Origin: Promethearchaeota archaeon
Lineage (GTDB): Archaea > Asgardarchaeota > Lokiarchaeia > Sigyniarchaeales > SOKP01
Direction: 5' to 3'
NCBI GenBank assembly: GCA_030612905.1
Contig: JAUWNA010000035.1
Span: 1-10,795, forward strand
DNA length: 10,795 bases
Part shown: piece by piece, positions 7,573 through 10,795 of the stretch
How positions within the stretch are numbered: the stretch's first letter is position 1
Layout: each line of letters opens with the position of its first letter
Made by a program: the position numbers and the translations under genes
The notes under the pieces: model-generated
Seen by the model: the letters and a program-made list of their open reading frames with translations, nothing else
Databases searched by the model: none
What the model was told of the DNA's origin: nothing

Positions 7573-7944
7573 TTAACTCCAAGCAACTTTATTCACAGCA
7601 ATCGACCACTCAAGTAAAATCATACCTTCGTCTCGAGTATGTGCTATGAGGTAATCTCCATCTTTTGTTATCGATCCAACTATATTACCCTTCCCCCCAG
7701 CTATATTTTTTGCCGCTAATTGAATGTCATCATTTTTTAATATCGCAAATCTATAGTTCTGAAAGTTAAGAGCTGGTTCTTTTTGTTTCCATGCTACAAG
7801 CATGGCTTTAGCTTCTTCGTTTGATAAGGAGAATTCTTCGGATTTAAAAACAATCTCGCCGTTAGAATCCAACAAGAAAATTTCTTCCGTACCGTCGTAT
7901 TTTCTTAGTTCTTCAACTAAATAATTAAATCGTTGTTGTTCCAT
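7573..7944 (-). CDS. Profilin-like protein (Asgard profilin candidate)
   Basis: A 123-residue soluble protein whose layout follows profilin. It has an N-terminal helix (FNYLVEELRK), a strand-turn-strand EEIFLLDSNGEIVFKS (18-33) like the profilin segment around GxDGSVWAQS, and FSLSNEEAKAMLVAWK (38-53), like the profilin helix after FP..TPEE. YRFAILKNDDIQLAAKNIAGGKGNI, a strand GDYLIAHTRDE and a final helix complete it. In eukaryotes profilin binds monomeric actin; Asgard profilins are known to bind eukaryotic actin, and Asgard genomes carry actin homologs. No actin gene is in the window. The length suits the family, and there is no N-terminal extension like that of Heimdallarchaeal profilins. 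The alternative is a Roadblock/LC7-fold protein, which has a similar helix/strand rhythm. It is transcribed divergently from the DUF2110 gene and has its own terminator. Confidence 0.62.
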   Translation of the reverse strand: MEQQRFNYLVEELRKYDGTEEIFLLDSNGEIVFKSEEFSLSNEEAKAMLVAWKQKEPALNFQNYRFAILKNDDIQLAAKNIAGGKGNIVGSITKDGDYLIAHTRDEGMILLEWSIAVNKVAWS

Positions 7945-8025
7945 AACTCACATCAACAAATTCTTATGCTTTTCTTTAAACTATCATAAAAGTTCATCAA
8001 TTTAAATTTTATCAGAACGAAATTA

Positions 8026-8039
8026 AGTTAAAATTAACT
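8026..8039. promoter_or_regulatory. 14-base inverted repeat in the divergent promoter region
   Basis: AGTTAA-AA-TTAACT lies in the 155-base gap between the divergently transcribed profilin-like and DUF2110 genes. A palindrome in this position could be an operator serving both genes. The sequence is A/T-rich enough that chance is a serious alternative. Confidence 0.2.
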
Positions 8040-8069
8040 AATACAATAAGAGAAAATAAGAAATATTAC

Positions 8070-8079
8070 GTTATACTTA
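8070..8079 (+). promoter_or_regulatory. Candidate TATA box of the DUF2110 gene
   Basis: GTTATACTTA is centred about 26 bases before the ATG at 8100, behind the purine-rich AAGAAA at about 8058-8063 that could act as a BRE. This spacing would start the transcript at the ATG, giving a leaderless message. That fits the absence of any Shine-Dalgarno motif before this gene. Confidence 0.35.
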
Positions 8080-8099
8080 CTATTATAATAATTATATTT

Positions 8100-8894
8100 A
8101 TGATTCATATGGTAAAAAATTTAGTCCTATACGATAAAATTTATAACATTTCTACAGATAAAGATAAAAAAGAAATTTCAATAAGATATCGAAAGTATTT
8201 GAACGAATTATCTCAAAGTTTTCCAAATACAAAAGTTCAAATAAAAAAAGTAAGACAATTTGACGATAGAGTTGAGATTCTAATATCCGGACCAGAAGAA
8301 GTCTTCCTTCTTAATTTATTTAAGAAAGAAGTCGGAGCTATCGTTGAGTTTAATAAGGTTGAAATAAATCAAACCTATAAAGGAGTCTTATTAGATGTAG
8401 GAAAGGTAGGGTTTGGGATTTTTGTGGATTGTGCTATTTTAAACCCTAAAACGGATGTTTTGCTTAATCTTCACACTCTTAGAAAACAGTTGTGTAAAGG
8501 AAGAGATGTTTCGCTACCAGAAATTATTAAGGCTTACGATTTTATCGATCATTTTCCTGTTTATATAAAAATTACTTCAATCGATAAAGAAAAAGAACAA
8601 ATTCAAGGCAAACTAGATCAGAAGACTTTAGAACTTTACGGTAAAATGATTGTGGAGAATCTCGAAGGCGTTTTTGTAAGCGGTGAAACAAAAGGTCAAT
8701 TCAAAAAAGCTCTTATAAGGACCGGTCATTATCGAGACATCGCGTCAATAGAGCGATTTGGGTTTCTTGAGAATGTCGTAATTCTAAGACAAAACACAAC
8801 CGCTCCAGGAATTATTGCAGATATCGGCAAATACCTAAAAAATTGTAAGTTGAGCGCAATTAGACCTGAAAGAATCAGAAAATTATTTGTATAG
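8100..8894 (+). CDS. DUF2110 family archaeal protein
   Basis: A 264-residue cytoplasmic protein of the archaea-specific DUF2110 family, whose function is not established. The middle section, YKGVLLDVGKVGFGIFVDCAI (93-113), looks like an S1/OB-type strand set, suggesting RNA or nucleic-acid contact. Family motifs follow: LNLHTLRKQL (122-131), DFIDHFPVYIK (147-157) and KALIRTGHYRDIASIERFGFLENVV (203-227). TTAPGIIADIGKYL (233-246) comes next and the protein ends in RPERIRKLFV. In other archaea, as I recall, this gene often lies beside transcription or RNA-processing genes. The start could be 8100 (ATG) or the in-frame ATG at 8109; neither has a Shine-Dalgarno. The TATA-like site 26 bases upstream favours 8100. 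The stop is 10 bases from the convergent tRNA-Val. Confidence 0.88.
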   Translation: MIHMVKNLVLYDKIYNISTDKDKKEISIRYRKYLNELSQSFPNTKVQIKKVRQFDDRVEILISGPEEVFLLNLFKKEVGAIVEFNKVEINQTYKGVLLDVGKVGFGIFVDCAILNPKTDVLLNLHTLRKQLCKGRDVSLPEIIKAYDFIDHFPVYIKITSIDKEKEQIQGKLDQKTLELYGKMIVENLEGVFVSGETKGQFKKALIRTGHYRDIASIERFGFLENVVILRQNTTAPGIIADIGKYLKNCKLSAIRPERIRKLFV

Positions 8895-8947
8895 AATAAA
8901 GAAATGGTGGGCCCAGGGAGGATTGAACTCCCGACCTTCTCGGTGTA

Positions 8948-8977
8948 TTCGCGGTATAACACGAGTCATATCATACT
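8948..8977 (-). other. Intron in the anticodon loop of tRNA-Val (position 33/34)
   Basis: A 30-base insertion between loop bases CT and TACAC. The helix TCGC (8979-8982) pairs with GCGA (8949-8952). GTAT (8973-8976) pairs with ATAC (8954-8957), leaving a TA bulge at the 5' junction, while the 3' junction A|T lies just after GCGA. This resembles a relaxed bulge-helix-bulge substrate of the archaeal splicing endonuclease. The position is one to the 3' side of the known 32/33 site and not the usual 37/38. Confidence 0.6.
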
Positions 8978-8985
8978 AGCGAGAC

Positions 8986-9013
8986 GTTTATTATTCAGCT
9001 TCTAAAAAACTAA
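8986..9013 (-). other. Intron near position 25/26 of tRNA-Val
   Basis: About 28 bases between the D-stem (ending TGAT at 9014) and the anticodon stem (starting at 8984); one base beside it is position 26, so the boundary is uncertain by one base. The insertion folds as TTAGTTT (9007-9013) against AAGCTGA (8995-9001). The exon bases TTAT (9017-9020) can pair with an ATAA near the intron's 3' end, giving a bulge-helix-bulge-like shape. Confidence 0.55.
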
Positions 9014-9074
9014 ATCATAACCACTAGACCATGGGCCCTTGATTTTTAAATTTTATAAGAACGCAATCGGTGGG

Positions 9075-9103
9075 AGTTCCGATCCCATTGTAATCAAAGG
9101 GAT
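9075..9103 (-). other. Intron in the T-loop of tRNA-Ser (about position 59/60)
   Basis: A 29-base insertion splits TTCGAAT from CCCAC; because both ends carry a T, the boundary can slide by one base. Its core is a hairpin, ATCCC/GGGAT with inner TTG/CAA. The exon bases GTTC pair with GAAC at the intron's 3' end, a four-pair central helix with bulges at both junctions. Position 59/60 is a known, rare archaeal intron site. Confidence 0.65.
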
Positions 9104-9152
9104 ATTCGAACCCACGAGTCCGTTTGGACACCGGATTAGCAATCCGGCGCTT

Positions 9153-9169
9153 TCGGCACGCTTTTCCGT
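9153..9169 (-). other. 17-base mini-intron in the D-loop of tRNA-Ser
   Basis: The D-stem GCTT/AAGC closes only if these bases are removed. Loop bases GGTA (9172-9175) pair with TGCC (9155-9158), flanked on both sides by the three-base bulge GAA, and CG/CG closes a GAAAAG loop inside. Cutting GA|A in both bulges leaves an 11-base D-loop AGCCTGGTAGA. This is a compact, nearly standard bulge-helix-bulge. Confidence 0.6.
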
Positions 9170-9200
9170 TCTACCAGGCTAAGCGACGATTGCTTAGTGT

Positions 9201-9230
9201 TTTTATAAACTTTAAATGCTATATTTTACA
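9201..9230 (-). promoter_or_regulatory. Candidate promoter of the tRNA-Ser/tRNA-Val pair
   Basis: Upstream of tRNA-Ser the minus strand has AAAATATA (about 9220-9227) and TTTATAAAA (9201-9209). The first is about 30 bases before the tRNA, which would allow a short leader of a few bases. The second is too close for a usual start site. Confidence 0.3.
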
Positions 9231-9298
9231 TATAAAAATCTAAAATTTTAATACTTTTTCATTGTATTGCGTATTTGATCTATATTGAAATGAAGCAA

Positions 9299-9342
9299 AG
9301 AAAAAATAATAAAAATTTCAATGTGATAATTCTAAAATCACA
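9299..9342 (-). terminator. Hairpin plus T-rich terminator after the acyltransferase gene
   Basis: TGTGAT (9322-9327) and ATCACA (9337-9342) form a 6-base-pair stem with a 9-base loop, 9 bases after the stop of the acyltransferase gene. On the minus strand it is followed by TTTTTATTATTTTTT. The arms resemble half-sites of a regulator operator, but the position between a gene end and a T-rich tract fits a terminator better. Confidence 0.4.
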
Positions 9343-9351
9343 CCTTTTTTA

Positions 9352-10530
9352 TTAGCGTTGTTTTCTCTTCTTTTTGTTTAGATGATATTTCCTTAGCTTG
9401 TTTTCTATGTAATACCAAAAAACGCCTGCTGGGATACATATTGCCCAATTGATTAGTAAATATCCAAAAATTAATAAATCGTCGCTATTATTGATTCCGA
9501 AGATGCTTGCTCGATAATGATCTCCATATAACCACACAGTAATCCCAAAGTAAAAAATTTGTACTAATAATATGTGATATGTCGATTTCCCAATCCAAGA
9601 GATTGCTTTAGCTATCTTATTAGTAGCTTCTTGCGGGAGTAATGCCAACCCAATTAAGAACACGAAAGCAGAATAGGGAAAGACAAAAAGATTATAATCG
9701 CCATGTATAAAAGGAATATCTAAGCCAAAAAACTGGGATAGGATGATGTAAAACAAACTTATTGGAAAAAGAATCCACATGAATAAGTTATGTTTACTTT
9801 TAATTTTGTGGCCATTAGAAAACCACATGCCTAAACCAACAGCTGAAAGATAAAAAAGAATGCTACAAAAGAAAAACCAAGCAAGTTCCATTGTATTGTA
9901 ATAATCCACACCGCTTGAAAACCCTAAGGCAAAAAATGTATAGTGAACGAATAACTGAGTAAGAAATTCCACAACAAATAGAAGGATTAAAGTTATTATT
10001 GCCCAATATCCCTTACTTGAAAATCCCTTGTACAACAATGGCATTATAAGGATTGAACCAAATATTACTGGAATAAACCAATTACCAGGCCCCCAAAAAG
10101 GTAATAGTCCCATAAATAAATTCAATTCCATAAAATGGGGAAATAAATGATAAATGATTATCGCACTAAAGTTAAATTCGTAAACAATCAATCCGAAAAG
10201 AGTAGTTAATACATACAAAATCAAGTAAGGGTATAAAAATCGCCAGAATTTTCCCTTAAAATAATTCGCCGAATATAACTTCTTTAACGAAGTTTCTCCT
10301 TTACGCTTAAAAGACAAACCCATATTAAAACCCATAATAATTAAAAATACTGGTATCGATATTCTTTCCCAAAGCGCAACCCCCATTACTCCTTTGACGG
10401 TCCAAGGAATAGTGTGGTCGAAAATAACCAAAAATATCATTATCGCTTTTAAAAAATCGACTTGGAAATATCGCTCCTTATTAATCTCGATTATTTCTTT
10501 TTTAATAACATTTTGGTTGCATGTTTCCAT
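9352..10530 (-). CDS. Acyltransferase-3 family integral membrane protein
   Basis: A multi-pass membrane protein of 392 residues with about ten hydrophobic segments, resembling the acyltransferase-3 family (PF01757). Members transfer acetyl or other acyl groups to sugars, cell-surface polymers or lipids. The first membrane segment, FQVDFLKAIMIFLVIFDHTIPW (22-43), holds the family Asp-His (38-39). The conserved GPGNWFIPVIFGSILI segment lies further on, and the protein ends in a Lys/Arg-rich cytoplasmic tail (KLRKYHLNKKKRKQR). The acceptor cannot be told. The start chosen is the ATG at 10530; a GTG four codons upstream (10542), directly after an in-frame TAA, is possible. Neither has a Shine-Dalgarno. 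No glycan or lipid gene is adjacent, so context does not help. Confidence 0.78.
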   Translation of the reverse strand: METCNQNVIKKEIIEINKERYFQVDFLKAIMIFLVIFDHTIPWTVKGVMGVALWERISIPVFLIIMGFNMGLSFKRKGETSLKKLYSANYFKGKFWRFLYPYLILYVLTTLFGLIVYEFNFSAIIIYHLFPHFMELNLFMGLLPFWGPGNWFIPVIFGSILIMPLLYKGFSSKGYWAIITLILLFVVEFLTQLFVHYTFFALGFSSGVDYYNTMELAWFFFCSILFYLSAVGLGMWFSNGHKIKSKHNLFMWILFPISLFYIILSQFFGLDIPFIHGDYNLFVFPYSAFVFLIGLALLPQEATNKIAKAISWIGKSTYHILLVQIFYFGITVWLYGDHYRASIFGINNSDDLLIFGYLLINWAICIPAGVFWYYIENKLRKYHLNKKKRKQR

Positions 10531-10648
10531 AATATTATGCACTTATTTCTAATTAAACTAATTTGAATATCATTAAAAATAATAATGTTCATATTACGTA
10601 TCAATATAAGTTTTGCTTAATCTCATAGAGTGGAAAATGTTAAATTTT

Positions 10649-10673
10649 AAAAAGAAAAGAGAGAAATTTAAAC
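10649..10673 (-). terminator. Pyrimidine-rich terminator of the right-edge gene
   Basis: On the minus strand the bases 7-31 after the stop of the partial gene read TTTAAATTTCTCTCTTTTCTTTTT. This T/C-rich tract without a hairpin is typical of archaeal transcript ends. Confidence 0.35.
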
Positions 10674-10679
10674 TTAAAA

Positions 10680-10795
10680 TCACTCTTGGATTATCTCGAA
10701 CACCATTTGCTCGATGATTGGCTTCTTCGTGTATCGCTTATCGTAATACCAACCAACTAAATGGGCTTTTAAAGGAGGATCATTTTCGGGAAGTT
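10680..10795 (-). CDS. Unrecognised protein, C-terminal end only (5' partial)
   Basis: An open frame enters from the right edge on the minus strand and ends at TGA (10680-10682), giving the last 38 residues: LPENDPPLKAHLVGWY, then YDKRYTKKPIIEQMVF and EIIQE. Local GC is higher than in the flanking gap, and the other two frames on this strand have early stops. A T-rich terminator follows. All three points support a real gene. The segment is charged and soluble, with a likely terminal helix. I do not recognise the family from this fragment. Confidence 0.6.
   Translation of the reverse strand, partial: LPENDPPLKAHLVGWYYDKRYTKKPIIEQMVFEIIQE

Larger units (their letters stand above)
8905..9038 (-). 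tRNA. tRNA-Val(UAC) with two introns, CCA encoded
   Basis: On the minus strand the acceptor GGGCCCA (9032-9038) pairs with TGGGCCC (8909-8915), followed by discriminator A and an encoded CCA (8905-8907). The T-arm is GGGAG-TTCAATC-CTCCC and the variable loop AGGTC. The D-arm TGGTCTAGTGGTTATGAT matches archaeal tRNA-Val. The only stem compatible with AGGTC is TCTCG/CGAGA (8980-8984 with 8938-8942). Two insertions must be removed: about 28 bases after the D-stem, and 30 bases (8948-8977) within the anticodon loop. Removal gives the loop CTTACAC with anticodon UAC and a 73-base body. Possible processing helices flank both insertions. It lies 23 bases downstream of tRNA-Ser and is probably co-transcribed with it. 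Confidence 0.85.
9062..9193 (-). tRNA. tRNA-Ser(GCU) with two introns, no encoded CCA
   Basis: On the minus strand GCAATCG (9187-9193) pairs with CGATTGC (9063-9069), followed by discriminator G typical of tRNA-Ser and no CCA. The anticodon arm is CCGGA-TTGCTAA-TCCGG with anticodon GCU. The class II variable arm GTCC-AAAC-GGAC confirms Ser. The T-stem is GTGGG/CCCAC and the D-stem GCTT (9181-9184)/AAGC (9149-9152). Two insertions interrupt it: 17 bases in the D-loop (9153-9169) and 29 bases in the T-loop (about 9075-9103). Without them the body is 86 bases, normal for a class II tRNA. It lies upstream of tRNA-Val on the same strand. Confidence 0.9.

Noticed and set aside
7573..7944. Roadblock/LC7 domain as the identity of the small gene.
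   Set aside because: Length and the order of motifs fit profilin better, but the alternative is not excluded and is kept in the gene entry.
8063..8071. The 9-mer ATATTACGT shared by the DUF2110 promoter region and the region upstream of the acyltransferase gene (10591-10599).
   Set aside because: The two copies are in different orientations relative to their genes, and a short AT-rich match is expected by chance.
8994..9014. A small stem-loop near the tRNA-Val D-arm that mimics an anticodon arm with loop TTTTAGA, giving a UUA (ochre-reading) anticodon.
   Set aside because: Using it leaves no way to join the variable loop AGGTC and T-arm without another large cut at an odd site. The TCTCG/CGAGA stem fits tRNA-Val and all exons, so this hairpin is more likely intron structure.
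9322..9342. TGTGAT...ATCACA as a CRP-type operator.
   Set aside because: The spacer is longer than in CRP sites, CRP is bacterial, and the repeat lies just after a gene end before a T-rich tract, which suits a terminator.

Overview
The window is an AT-rich piece of an archaeal chromosome, most likely from an Asgard archaeon of the Lokiarchaeia type. The archaeal signs are an exosome/SBDS/proteasome-alpha cluster (Rrp42, Rrp41, Rrp4, SBDS, PsmA), a DUF2110 gene and intron-containing tRNA genes. The Asgard assignment rests mainly on a small gene (7573-7944) whose protein reads like a profilin, a eukaryotic-signature actin regulator found in Asgard archaea, so it is an inference.

Layout. Bases 1-3149 (+) hold a pair of genes only 3 bases apart. 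The first is a PEP-synthase/rifampicin-phosphotransferase-like dikinase whose 5' end lies outside the window. The second is a DUF7064/DUF7065-like protein of lipocalin-type character. Convergent to them, 3231-7343 (-) carries psmA, SBDS, rrp4, rrp41 and rrp42 in that transcriptional order. rrp4-rrp41-rrp42 are tightly coupled (0-base gap, then a 4-base ATGA overlap). SBDS and psmA are separated by about 90-115 bases and may have their own promoters. Upstream, on the same strand, is the profilin-like gene with its own hairpin/T-rich terminator. It is divergent from the DUF2110 gene (8100-8894, +).

Bases 8905-9193 (-) contain two tandem tRNA genes, tRNA-Ser(GCU) then tRNA-Val(UAC). Each is interrupted by two short introns at unusual positions: the D-loop and T-loop in Ser, the D-stem/anticodon-stem junction and the anticodon loop in Val. 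After them come a multi-pass membrane acyltransferase-3-like gene (9352-10530, -) and, at the right edge, the C-terminal end of an unrecognised protein (10680-10795, -).

How the genes work together. Rrp41/Rrp42 form the RNase PH ring and Rrp4 the RNA-binding cap of the exosome. SBDS acts in 60S-type ribosome maturation, and PsmA forms the outer rings of the 20S proteasome. This is the conserved archaeal RNA-decay/ribosome-maturation/proteolysis neighbourhood, without the rpl37ae, rpp30 or pop5 genes that often accompany it. The most unusual items are the doubly split tRNA genes, the profilin-like gene beside this cluster, the dikinase/DUF7065 pair, and an RG-rich insert with G-tracts in Rrp4. 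No mobile element, CRISPR array or rRNA is visible.
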